Shown one piece after another: positions 27,277 to 35,549 of a stretch of DNA of 64,000 bases. The notes below the pieces were generated by a model. The model did no database searches. It worked only from the letters and a program-made list of their open reading frames with translations, and was not told the origin of the DNA. The stretch is from the NCBI RefSeq assembly GCF_000021745.1, contig NC_011666.1, positions 2,941,001 through 3,005,000 on the forward strand. The letters are read 5' to 3'. The number at the start of each line of letters is the position of its first letter. The stretch's first letter is position 1. Source of the stretch: Methylocella silvestris BL2. Lineage in GTDB: Bacteria; Pseudomonadota; Alphaproteobacteria; Rhizobiales; Beijerinckiaceae. The position numbers and the translations under genes were made by a program.

Positions 27277-28053
27277 ATGATGACTGTTCCCTTGGTCCTG
27301 CGCGACAAGAAAGCCCTTGTCGTGGGCGTCGCCAACAGCGATTCCATCGCCTATGGCTGCGCAAAAGCCTTTCACGCGGCCGGGGCGGAAATTGCGTTAA
27401 CCTACGTCAACGAGAAGACGCGCGGCTTCGTCGCGCCGCTTGCCGAAGAGCTTGAGGCGGACATCTTCAGGCTCCTCGACGTCGGGGCTGCAGGTCAGCT
27501 CGAAGCGACGTTCGACGAGATCAAGCAACGCTGGGGCCGGCTCGACATTCTCGTTCACTCCATCGCTTTCGCGCCGAAGGAAGACTTGCAGGGCGGTCTT
27601 TTGAACTGCTCGGCGGAAGGGTTCGGGAAGGCGATGGACGTCTCCTGCCATTCGTTCATCCGCATGGCGAAACTGGCGGCGCCGCTGATGAGCGAGGGCG
27701 GAACGATGTTCGCGATGACTTATCTTGGCGCCAATTGCGTCGTTCCGAACTACAATGTGATGGGACCCGTAAAGGCCGCGCTCGAGGCGTCGTGCCGCTA
27801 CCTCGCCTATGAGCTTGGCCCGATTGGAATTCGCGTGCATGCGATCTCGCCGGGACCGCTCAAGACTCGCGCGTCGGGTGGGCTGAAAGACTTCGATACG
27901 CTGCTGAATGAAGCGGCCCACAGAGCGCCGGTTGGCGAACTCGTCGATATTATGGATGTCGGCTACGCCTGCACCTATCTCGCGACGCCCTTCGCCCGTC
28001 GCATCACCGGCGGCACTGTTTATGTCGATGGCGGCGCGCACATCGTCGTTTAG
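27277..28053 (+). CDS. fabI: Enoyl-ACP reductase (FabI type)
   Basis: 258 aa, NADH-dependent SDR-fold enzyme reducing enoyl-ACP in fatty acid synthesis. FabI-type nucleotide motif GVANSDSIAYGCA near residues 17-29, HSIAFAPK for the substrate region, and the catalytic pattern Tyr149 (MTYLG), then Tyr159-x6-Lys166, are intact. The start is ATG 27277 (a second ATG follows immediately). It lies 42 bp after the DUF3141 gene and probably ends the pta operon. Housekeeping fabI genes normally sit elsewhere, so this may be a second, pathway-dedicated copy. Confidence 0.92.
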   Translation: MMTVPLVLRDKKALVVGVANSDSIAYGCAKAFHAAGAEIALTYVNEKTRGFVAPLAEELEADIFRLLDVGAAGQLEATFDEIKQRWGRLDILVHSIAFAPKEDLQGGLLNCSAEGFGKAMDVSCHSFIRMAKLAAPLMSEGGTMFAMTYLGANCVVPNYNVMGPVKAALEASCRYLAYELGPIGIRVHAISPGPLKTRASGGLKDFDTLLNEAAHRAPVGELVDIMDVGYACTYLATPFARRITGGTVYVDGGAHIVV

Positions 28054-28352
28054 AGAGCGGGATGTGAGAAATCTGCGATTTTTGCGCCACGCTCCCTGTT
28101 GGCGTCAGCTTGGCGCAATCCCAAATCATCGTGATCTGAGCATTTTCCGCGGGCGACCCCGCCAGATCGCTGAAATGCCGCGCTCAAACGCCCATTGGCC
28201 ATCGTCATGTCGCCTGCCCGGGCGCCCTTGGCGCGCCAGCGCCTTGTTCCAGCGAACCGCCGCTTTGACGCGCAGGGTGGACGAAAGACGCAAAATCTGC
28301 CCAATAGGCCCTCTGTAACGTAAACGCTATCCGTCGCGACGATGGGGGACCG
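28054..28352 (+). other. 299-bp gap between fabI and the rhamnose genes
   Basis: No gene with a start site and coding bias was found. The stretch presumably carries the end of the pta-fabI operon and the promoter of rfbC; CTGTAACGTAAACGCTAT near 28314 is the most AT-rich segment before rfbC. No terminator hairpin with a T-run was seen. Confidence 0.4.
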
Positions 28353-28925
28353 ATGGACGTCAAGACGACAGATTTGCCCGGCGTCCTGGTTTTGAAACCG
28401 CGCCGGTTCGCTGACCAGCGCGGCTATTTCGTTGAAACCTACAATCGGCGGACATTCGCCAAGGCAGGCGTCGACGCGCAATTCGTCCAGGATAACCAGT
28501 CCTTTTCAGCCAAGGCCGGAACGATCCGCGGCCTGCATTTCCAGCTGCCGCCGGCGGCTCAGGCCAAGCTTGTCAGAGCGGTGCGCGGCGCGATCTTCGA
28601 TGTGGCGGTCGATCTGCGCGCCGGCTCGCCGACATTCGGCCGCTGGATCGGAGAGACGCTGACCGCTGGCGGCGGAGAACAATTGCTGATTCCGCGCGGC
28701 TTCGCTCATGCCTTCTGCACCCTCGAGGACGATGTGGAAGTCGCCTATAAGGTCGATGATTTCTATGCCCCGACATGCGACAGCGGATTGATCTGGAACG
28801 ATCCCGATCTCAAGATCGAATGGCCTGTCGAGGCCAGCGCCGCCGTCCTTTCGGACAAGGACGCCAAGCTCGGACGTTTCGCGGATTTCGTTTCTCCATT
28901 TCGTTTCGAGGCGGGCGCGCCATGA
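28353..28925 (+). CDS. rfbC: dTDP-4-dehydrorhamnose 3,5-epimerase
   Basis: 190 aa cupin-fold enzyme acting third in dTDP-L-rhamnose synthesis. GGGGGA lies just before ATG 28353. Family features: [34 protein letters not shown] with the catalytic His region, and [16 protein letters not shown]. Its last codons overlap the rfbB start (ATGA), so translation is coupled. The product is a cytoplasmic sugar-nucleotide intermediate for the adjacent glycosyltransferases. Confidence 0.95.
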   Translation: MDVKTTDLPGVLVLKPRRFADQRGYFVETYNRRTFAKAGVDAQFVQDNQSFSAKAGTIRGLHFQLPPAAQAKLVRAVRGAIFDVAVDLRAGSPTFGRWIGETLTAGGGEQLLIPRGFAHAFCTLEDDVEVAYKVDDFYAPTCDSGLIWNDPDLKIEWPVEASAAVLSDKDAKLGRFADFVSPFRFEAGAP

Positions 28926-29992
28926 AAGACGCGGCGCCGAAACGGATCCTCGTAACGGGAGGCGCCGGCTTCATCGGCTCCGCCGTGGTGCGTGAGATCA
29001 TCGGCGAGACGCCTCACAGCGTTCTCGTCGTCGACAAGCTGACCTACGCTGGCAACCTCGATTCGCTCAAGCCTGTCGCCGCCGATCCGCGCTATGACTT
29101 CATCCGCGCCGATATCGTCGACGCGCCGCGGATGCAGTCGGTTTTTGCGCAGTTCCAGCCGGATATCGTTATGCATCTGGCGGCGGAAAGCCACGTCGAC
29201 CGCTCGATCGACGGTCCCGGCGAATTCATCCAGACGAATGTCGTTGGAACCTTCACCCTGCTGCAGGCCACCCTTGGCTATTGGCGCGGCCTGCCCGCCG
29301 CGCGGCAGACCTCGTTCCGTTTCCACCACATCTCGACCGACGAAGTGTTTGGCTCGCTCGGGCCGGAGGGTTTTTTCATCGAGACGACGGCCTATTGCCC
29401 GAATTCGCCCTATTCGGCGTCAAAAGCGGCGTCCGACCATCTCGTCAACGCCTGGCGGCACACATATGGATTGCCGACGGTGCTCAGCAATTGTTCGAAT
29501 AATTACGGCCCCTACCATTTCCCCGAAAAGCTGATCCCTTTGACGATCATTAACGCGCTCGAAGGCAAGCCTTTGCCGGTCTATGGCGCGGGCGCCAATA
29601 TTCGTGACTGGCTCTATGTCGAGGACCACGCGCGCGCGCTGTTAACCGTCGCGACGCAGGGCGCGGTCGGCGGCTCCTATTGCATCGGCGGCCACAATGA
29701 AAAAACCAATCTCGACGTGGTCCACGCCATCTGCGCTCTTGTCGACGAGCTTGCGCCGGATCGCGCCATCGGGCCGCGCGCCGGGCTTGTGAGCTTTGTC
29801 TCGGACCGGCCCGGCCATGATCTGCGCTATGCGATCGATCCCAGCAAAATCGCGGTCGATCTCGGCTGGAGGCCGCGCGAGACATTCGAGTCGGGGCTGC
29901 GGCAAACGGTTCAATGGTATCTTGAACATCGCGACTGGTGGGAGCGCATAAGGACTGGCGTCTACCGCGGCGAACGGCTTGGCGTCGCATGA
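28922..29992 (+). CDS. rfbB: dTDP-glucose 4,6-dehydratase
   Basis: 356 aa extended-SDR enzyme, second step of dTDP-L-rhamnose synthesis. ATG 28922 overlaps the rfbC stop and places the NAD motif GGAGFIGS at residues 13-20; the longer upstream frame belongs to rfbC. Catalytic features: [10 protein letters not shown] with the Thr-Asp-Glu triad, and Tyr-x3-Lys in [23 protein letters not shown] is typical of the substrate-binding part. Its stop overlaps the rfbD start. Confidence 0.95.
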   Translation: MKDAAPKRILVTGGAGFIGSAVVREIIGETPHSVLVVDKLTYAGNLDSLKPVAADPRYDFIRADIVDAPRMQSVFAQFQPDIVMHLAAESHVDRSIDGPGEFIQTNVVGTFTLLQATLGYWRGLPAARQTSFRFHHISTDEVFGSLGPEGFFIETTAYCPNSPYSASKAASDHLVNAWRHTYGLPTVLSNCSNNYGPYHFPEKLIPLTIINALEGKPLPVYGAGANIRDWLYVEDHARALLTVATQGAVGGSYCIGGHNEKTNLDVVHAICALVDELAPDRAIGPRAGLVSFVSDRPGHDLRYAIDPSKIAVDLGWRPRETFESGLRQTVQWYLEHRDWWERIRTGVYRGERLGVA

Positions 29993-30864
29993 TCCTGATT
30001 TTTGGCGCTGGCGGACAGGTCGGACAGGAACTTCAGCGGGCGGCATTCGGCAAGGGCGTCGCCTGCAGGGCGCTGTCGCACGCTGAGGTCGATATCGCCG
30101 ACGCCGCTGACGTCGCGCGCGCCTTCGACGAAACGCGTCCGACGCTTGTGGTCAACGCCGCCGCCTACACCAAGGTCGATCTGGCCGAAACGGAAGTCGA
30201 CGCGGCGCAGCGCGCCAATGAGATCGGACCGGGCGTCGTAGGCAAGGCCTGCGCGGCGCGCGAAACGCCGTTGATTCATATCTCGACCGACTACGTCTTC
30301 GACGGGACCAAAACAGGCCCCTATGTTGAAAGCGATCCCCTTGCTCCGCTCGGCGTCTACGGCCGCACAAAGGCGGCCGGCGAGGCCGCCGCGCGCGACG
30401 CCGCGCCGCGGCACGTTATCTTGCGCACCTCCTGGGTCTATGGCGAGTTCGGCAATAATTTTTTGAAAACCATGCTGCGACTCGCAAGAGACCGCGACGA
30501 GCTGCGCGTCGTCGCCGATCAGCATGGCTGCCCGACCTCAACGCGCGACATCGCCGCCGCGATTCTGCGCATCGCGCCACGGCTCGAAACGAGCTCCGAT
30601 TTATATGGCCTTTATCATTTTGCCGGCGTTGGCGCGACGAATTGGCATGGCTTCGCCAGCCGCATCGTCGAGGCGCAGGCCAACATCACCGGCCGGCGGC
30701 CGACGGTTGCGGCGATCACGACAGCCGACTATCCGACGCCGGCGCGGCGGCCGGCCAATTCCGTTCTCGATTGCAGCCTGTTCGAGAAAAGCTTCGGCTT
30801 TAGCGCTCACAACTGGGGCGAGGAAACCGATGCGGTGGCGAAAGCGCTCGCAAGCAAGGGTTGA
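29989..30864 (+). CDS. rfbD: dTDP-4-dehydrorhamnose reductase
   Basis: 291 aa, the last step to dTDP-L-rhamnose. ATG 29989 overlaps the rfbB TGA (ATGA) and puts the NAD(P)H motif [10 protein letters not shown] at residues 5-14. [24 protein letters not shown] and the Tyr-x3-Lys in YGRTKAAGE are all characteristic. An open frame begins earlier but lies inside rfbB. A hairpin (30883-30901) follows in the 98-bp gap before rfbA. Confidence 0.94.
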   Translation: MILIFGAGGQVGQELQRAAFGKGVACRALSHAEVDIADAADVARAFDETRPTLVVNAAAYTKVDLAETEVDAAQRANEIGPGVVGKACAARETPLIHISTDYVFDGTKTGPYVESDPLAPLGVYGRTKAAGEAAARDAAPRHVILRTSWVYGEFGNNFLKTMLRLARDRDELRVVADQHGCPTSTRDIAAAILRIAPRLETSSDLYGLYHFAGVGATNWHGFASRIVEAQANITGRRPTVAAITTADYPTPARRPANSVLDCSLFEKSFGFSAHNWGEETDAVAKALASKG

Positions 30865-30882
30865 ATTTGTCTATCTAGCGGG

Positions 30883-30901
30883 GCGCCGACTTTTTCGGCG
30901 C
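30883..30901 (+). repeat. Hairpin between rfbD and rfbA
   Basis: GCGCCGA (30883-30889) pairs with TCGGCGC (30895-30901) across a CTTTT loop. There is no T-run after the stem, so termination is doubtful; it could stabilise the upstream message 3' end or act as a weak attenuator before rfbA. Confidence 0.3.
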
Positions 30902-30962
30902 AGACGTCCGGCATTTCATAAGCCAGAATTCATAAGCCCGCAGCGGCGAGAGGCGATCGATC

Positions 30963-31832
30963 ATGCGTAAAGGGATAATTCTCGCCGGAGGGTCCGGGAC
31001 GCGACTGCATCCGCTGACGCTGGTGACGTCCAAGCAACTCCTGCCCGTCTATGACAAGCCGATGATCTATTATCCGCTGTCGACCTTGATGCTGGCCGGA
31101 ATCCGGGAAATCCTGATTATTTCGACGCCGCAGGATCAGCCTGCCTTCCGGCATCTTCTCGGCGATGGAAGCCAATGGGGCATTAAGCTCGATTATGCGG
31201 TTCAGCCGTCTCCGGACGGACTTGCGCAGGCTTTTCTCATCGGCGCCGAGTTTCTGGACGGCAAGCCTGCGTGCCTTATCCTTGGCGACAATCTTCTTTA
31301 CGGCCACGGCCTGTCGGAAACGCTGCGGCGCGCCGCTGCCTCAGCCGGCTGCGCCACCGTTTTTGGCTATTCGGTCGACGAGCCCGAGCGCTACGGCGTC
31401 ATCGAATTCAATGAAGCGGGCGACGTTCTGTCGATCGAAGAGAAGCCGCAAAGGCCGAAATCCAGCTGGGCGGCGATCGGCGTCTATTTCTACGACGCCG
31501 ACGTCGTCCAACTGGCGCGCAGCCTTAAGCCGTCGGCGCGTGGCGAGCTCGAAATCACCGATCTCAACAACCTTTATATTCGGCAGAAACGATTGAAGCT
31601 TGAAAGACTGGGACGGGGCTTTGCCTGGTTCGACGCTGGCACGCATGATTCCCTGATGGAGGCGGCCGAGTTCGTCCGCGTCCTGCAAAAACGGCAGGGC
31701 CAGCTGATCTCCGCGCCGGAAGAGGTCGCCTATCTCAACGCCTGGATATCGAAGGACGCTTTCGCTCAGCTCGCGCTTAAGCTCGGCAAAACCAAATATG
31801 GGCAGCGCCTGCTCGACCATTTCAAAGTCTGA
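30963..31832 (+). CDS. rfbA: Glucose-1-phosphate thymidylyltransferase
   Basis: 289 aa, the normal length, first step of dTDP-rhamnose synthesis. Nucleotidyltransferase signature [11 protein letters not shown] at residues 8-18, [16 protein letters not shown], the catalytic-region [11 protein letters not shown], and [26 protein letters not shown] lies upstream of the ATG. It ends 11 bp before the convergent export lipoprotein gene. Together with rfbC, rfbB and rfbD it completes the pathway within 3.5 kb. Confidence 0.95.
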   Translation: MRKGIILAGGSGTRLHPLTLVTSKQLLPVYDKPMIYYPLSTLMLAGIREILIISTPQDQPAFRHLLGDGSQWGIKLDYAVQPSPDGLAQAFLIGAEFLDGKPACLILGDNLLYGHGLSETLRRAAASAGCATVFGYSVDEPERYGVIEFNEAGDVLSIEEKPQRPKSSWAAIGVYFYDADVVQLARSLKPSARGELEITDLNNLYIRQKRLKLERLGRGFAWFDAGTHDSLMEAAEFVRVLQKRQGQLISAPEEVAYLNAWISKDAFAQLALKLGKTKYGQRLLDHFKV

Positions 31833-31843
31833 CGCCGACGCTG

Positions 31844-33025
31844 CTATTTGACGAAGGAATAGGCTGCAAGGCCAGTCGTCGTCGGCCCGGAGATCAGGCC
31901 AACGACTTCCATGACTTTCTGCGCGTCGGTGATTGGCGCATTGGAGACGTAGAGCAGATCGCGGTTCTGGATGCGGAAGCCCTGGGCGACGAACAGGCTC
32001 GCGGCGTCGCGCAGGTTCAGCCGGTACACGACCGGCGTCAACTGATGCGGCGCGGCGATGGTCGTGTTCGGGTTGAGCGCGCGAACGACGCTTTCAGGCT
32101 CGAAACGGAAGACGAAGACGCCGGCGGGATCCGAGCGAAAATCCAGCAGTCCCCCCGCCTTGGCCAGCGCCTGCGAGAGGCTGATGCCTTCGGCGTCGAA
32201 GGGGATCTCGGCGTTGCGGCCCGTCGCGCCATAGGCGATGAAGGTTTGCGGATCCCGGATCAACGTCAATACGTCGTTGGGGCGCATGAAGATGTTTTCT
32301 CGTGGATCGGCAGAGACGCGCGTCATCGCGACGCGAACCGTCTCGCGTCCGCGCGAGAGCTGAACATAGGTTTCGTTCACTGGAGCGCGAATTCCGCCCG
32401 CCGTTGCGATGACGTCCATGACGCGATCGCCCCTGACGCTCAGGGGCACGCGCGCGCCATTGGCCACTTCTCCCGTGACGGTGACGCTATTGCTGACCGA
32501 CCTCGGCATATTGATCAAAACCTGCGGCTCGATCGCCTTGCCCGCCAGCGCGCGTTCGACAATGATCTGCACCTCCTGCGTCGTGCGCCCCGCCACCCTG
32601 ACGCGTCCCGCGTAAGGCACGCTGATCGAACCATCGCGGCCGACGATCTGATCGGGAATCGTCGAACTCTTCGAGCCGGTGCTGAAGCGGTCGCTGACCA
32701 GCGGCGCGGAGAATAGTCCGCCGGCGCCGGCCTCCCAAATGGTCACGGAAACCGTGTCCCCAACGCCGATTTTCGGCTCGACCGAGGGTCTGTAATCGCC
32801 AAAATGGGCCAGAAAACTGTCCGCTTCGCGATGGCGCAATATGTCGAGGACGGAGGAATTGATGTCGATGACTTCGTAGCGCTGGAAGCCGGGATAGGAA
32901 GATTGAGCCACGACGTCGTCGTTGCTCGGCCCCGATCCGGGCAGAATCGTCGCGCAGCCGGTCAGAGCGACCGCGATCGCGCCGGAAAGCAGAATGCGCG
33001 CGACGTTTGCAAAGTCATTCCGCAT
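31844..33025 (-). CDS. Outer-membrane polysaccharide export lipoprotein (OPX, KpsD/BexD/Wza-like)
   Basis: 393 aa lipoprotein: the signal peptide ends in VALTGC (Cys at about residue 23). The polysaccharide-export domain begins at VGDTVSVTIWEAGAGGLF, and two SLBB-type beta-grasp repeats follow (VTGEVANGARVPLS; and a later one after DVLTLIRDPQTFIAY). OPX proteins form the outer-membrane channel for capsule or exopolysaccharide. With KpsT- and KpsE-like proteins elsewhere in the window, a group 2/3-type capsule exporter (BexD/CtrA branch) is most likely. It is transcribed away from the 217-bp region shared with the next glycosyltransferase. Confidence 0.9.
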   Translation of the reverse strand: MRNDFANVARILLSGAIAVALTGCATILPGSGPSNDDVVAQSSYPGFQRYEVIDINSSVLDILRHREADSFLAHFGDYRPSVEPKIGVGDTVSVTIWEAGAGGLFSAPLVSDRFSTGSKSSTIPDQIVGRDGSISVPYAGRVRVAGRTTQEVQIIVERALAGKAIEPQVLINMPRSVSNSVTVTGEVANGARVPLSVRGDRVMDVIATAGGIRAPVNETYVQLSRGRETVRVAMTRVSADPRENIFMRPNDVLTLIRDPQTFIAYGATGRNAEIPFDAEGISLSQALAKAGGLLDFRSDPAGVFVFRFEPESVVRALNPNTTIAAPHQLTPVVYRLNLRDAASLFVAQGFRIQNRDLLYVSNAPITDAQKVMEVVGLISGPTTTGLAAYSFVK

Positions 33026-33263
33026 TCACGATCCACCCATAACAGCCGAGGATTATCATTGCCGGCGGTTCGAAACCACTGAGAAACCCCATCCCTATGG
33101 CCTTAGCGGGAAAGTGTAGCGAATAGGTCACAACAAACCCTTGCCCAAAATATGTCCTCGTTTTCGCGCCCCATCCCAAAATGGAACGGTCCAGCCTATT
33201 CGACAGACAGGTCGGCGCGCTTCATAAGGGCGCTGAAACGGATTGATCAAATGCGCTGCGACC

Positions 33264-35534
33264 ATGCCGCTCAAAATCAAAAATCTTAGGGCTCTGCCGT
33301 ACCTTGCCGAGCTGATTGCGTGCAGCCGGATTTTCGACGAGGACTGGTACAGGAAGGAATATCCCGCCTTTGAGATGGGCGAACTCGGTCCCATCATGCA
33401 TTATCTGGTTGAAGGCGTTTTCGAGGGCGCGCGGCCGCATCTTCTGTTCGACCCCGACTGGTATCGGACGGTCGCGTCTTGCAAAGCTGCCAATCCGCTG
33501 ATCGATTACATCAAATCTGGCGCGGCCGCGGGATTTGATCCGTCGCCCTATTTTTCATCCGCCTATTATCGCAAAAGCGCCGGCGCCCTTCGCGGACTGA
33601 CGCCGCTTGGCCATTTCATTGCTTATGGCCTGCCCTGCAACGCCACTCCGACGCCGCTGTTCGACCGCGACTGGTATCTTGCCCATAATCCGGACGTCAT
33701 GCGGGCGGGTTTCGATCCCTTCCTGCATTTCGTCGCCTCCGGCGCGCGCGACGGACGTTCCCCCGGCCCGCTGTTTGACGCGCCCTGGTACCGCATGAAA
33801 AATCCCGGCGTGCGCGACGCGGGCGTCGAGCCTTTGCGTCATTATCTTTCTCGCGGCGCCGCCGAAGGGCGTAGGCCCCACGATGGTTTCGACCCCGTAT
33901 TCTATGTGGCGCAAGCGCCGCATGCGTCCGTTACGCTGGAGCAGGCTTTGGCCGACTATGCGGAGCAAGGGCGCGCGAACTGGCGCAGCGCAGACGCCGC
34001 GCTGCCGCCGCCTGGCTCGCCTGTCGCTGTCTTTGACGATTTTCCCTGGCGCCGCAGCGCTACGTCAGAACATCCTCATGCGCCTTTTTCGGTTCTGATC
34101 ATTGACGTCGCCGGGCCGCCGCCCGCCACGGCCGATCTTTGCGCGGCGCTCAAACAGGCGCCGCAAGTCGATCTTTACGTTGTCGCCAACACGCCTGACG
34201 CCGCAATGCAAGAAGGCGTCGCCATGCTCGATCTGTCGCAGCCGAATCTTGCGGCGTTTGAGTCCGGCGTCGTCCTCGACCGGCTCCTGCGCGCGCTTAA
34301 ATTTCGCGATTCCGGCGCCCTTGTCATCGAAGCGAATTATGCAGCCGCATCGCTCTCGTCTCTCTGCGCGGAGCTCGCGCTTGCGCATCATCAGGTCGAC
34401 GCCGCCGCGCCGCTGACCACAGCCGGTTGGGCCGAGCTTCTTCGCCGCAAAATCGGCTATCGCGAAACGCCGCGGCCGACGATTTCCACAATCATTCCGA
34501 ATTACAATCACGGGCGCTATCTCGACGAGCGCATCGGCTCGATCCTCGCCCAGACCCTGCCGCCCGACGAAATCATTTTCCTCGACGACGCGTCGGACGA
34601 CGAGAGCCTCGCAATCGCACAACTGTGGCAGGCGAAATCTCGCGTTCCCTTCACCATCATCGCGGCCGAGGCCAACAGCGGCTCGCCTTTCAAACAATGG
34701 GCCAAAGGCGTATTGGAGGCCCGTTGCGACCTTGTCTCGATCGCCGAGAGCGATGACAGCTCTGCCCCCCGCTTTCTCGAGCGTATGGTTGCGTCTTTTC
34801 GAAATCCAAATGTCGTGCTGGCCTACAGCGACTCCGAAACGATTGGAACGGAAGGCGAAACGCTCGCCTCAAGCTGCCGCTTCTACACGGACACGCTGGA
34901 CGAGACGAAATGGCGGTCGGGATATGTGGAAGACGGCGCGCGCGAGATCGCGACAACCCTCGCCGTCAAGAACACTATTCCAAATGTCAGCGCGGTTCTC
35001 TTTCAGCGCGCGGCGCTCTGCGGCGTCCTCGAAACGATCCAGGGCTTTCGCTATTGCGGCGATTGGGCCGCCTATGTCGCATGCTTGCGGCAAGGCGCAA
35101 TCGCCTTTTGCCCGGAAGCCCTGAACCGGCGCCGGCAAGACCCGGGGAGCGTGACGCAGGATGGCGAGCGCGCGACGCTGGCCGTGCAGGAGGCGCTCGC
35201 CATCAAGCGGTCGATCCTGCAAGATATCGCATGCGCGGACCCGATATTTTGGCTCAGCCTCGCGCAAACGATATTCGAGTATGAGGGGCGATCGGCGGCG
35301 CTGCTTCCTGGACGCCCCGCGTTCACGGCCAATAAGGACCTGACCCGATCGCTTGATGATATGTCAGATATCATCGCAAAGCGACGGTCCTTCTATGCTG
35401 AACAGAAGCAAGAGGTTGCGCATTTTCTGCGTAATCTGGCCGATTGCGACGTAACGCTGGATAGGGCCGGGCGGCAAGCTCTCGTTGCTCGCGTCATCGT
35501 CGAGTTGCGGACGCTGGCGAAAGACTTCGGATAG
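33264..35534 (+). CDS. Glycosyltransferase family 2 with N-terminal WY repeat array
   Basis: 756 aa from ATG 33264 (a TTG at 33243 would add 7). Residues 23-242 are six degenerate repeats of about 36-39 aa built on FDxxWYxxxNP…DPxxHYxxxGxxEGRxP. The linker to about residue 400 is unassigned. The GT-A domain then begins at RPTISTIIPNYNHGRYLDE and contains the DDASDD motif for nucleotide-sugar binding and ESDDS as the likely metal-binding DxD-like site. It probably adds a sugar during capsule or O-chain synthesis in the cytoplasm. The repeat array, seen in other surface-glycan transferases, may bind a carrier or the growing glycan. Convergent with the next gene, 15 bp apart. Confidence 0.82.
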   Translation: MPLKIKNLRALPYLAELIACSRIFDEDWYRKEYPAFEMGELGPIMHYLVEGVFEGARPHLLFDPDWYRTVASCKAANPLIDYIKSGAAAGFDPSPYFSSAYYRKSAGALRGLTPLGHFIAYGLPCNATPTPLFDRDWYLAHNPDVMRAGFDPFLHFVASGARDGRSPGPLFDAPWYRMKNPGVRDAGVEPLRHYLSRGAAEGRRPHDGFDPVFYVAQAPHASVTLEQALADYAEQGRANWRSADAALPPPGSPVAVFDDFPWRRSATSEHPHAPFSVLIIDVAGPPPATADLCAALKQAPQVDLYVVANTPDAAMQEGVAMLDLSQPNLAAFESGVVLDRLLRALKFRDSGALVIEANYAAASLSSLCAELALAHHQVDAAAPLTTAGWAELLRRKIGYRETPRPTISTIIPNYNHGRYLDERIGSILAQTLPPDEIIFLDDASDDESLAIAQLWQAKSRVPFTIIAAEANSGSPFKQWAKGVLEARCDLVSIAESDDSSAPRFLERMVASFRNPNVVLAYSDSETIGTEGETLASSCRFYTDTLDETKWRSGYVEDGAREIATTLAVKNTIPNVSAVLFQRAALCGVLETIQGFRYCGDWAAYVACLRQGAIAFCPEALNRRRQDPGSVTQDGERATLAVQEALAIKRSILQDIACADPIFWLSLAQTIFEYEGRSAALLPGRPAFTANKDLTRSLDDMSDIIAKRRSFYAEQKQEVAHFLRNLADCDVTLDRAGRQALVARVIVELRTLAKDFG
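33330..33989 (+). repeat. Six degenerate protein-level repeats within the glycosyltransferase
   Basis: Repeat units start at IFDEDWYRK, LFDPDWYRT, YFSSAYYRK, LFDRDWYLA, LFDAPWYRM and GFDPVFYVA, with spacing of about 36-39 codons. Units 4 and 5 keep the full NPxVxxAGxxPxxHY core; units 2, 3 and 6 are most diverged. The repeats are visible in the protein rather than as near-identical DNA. Confidence 0.75.
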
Positions 35535-35549
35535 GTCGCTTGCGCGCCC

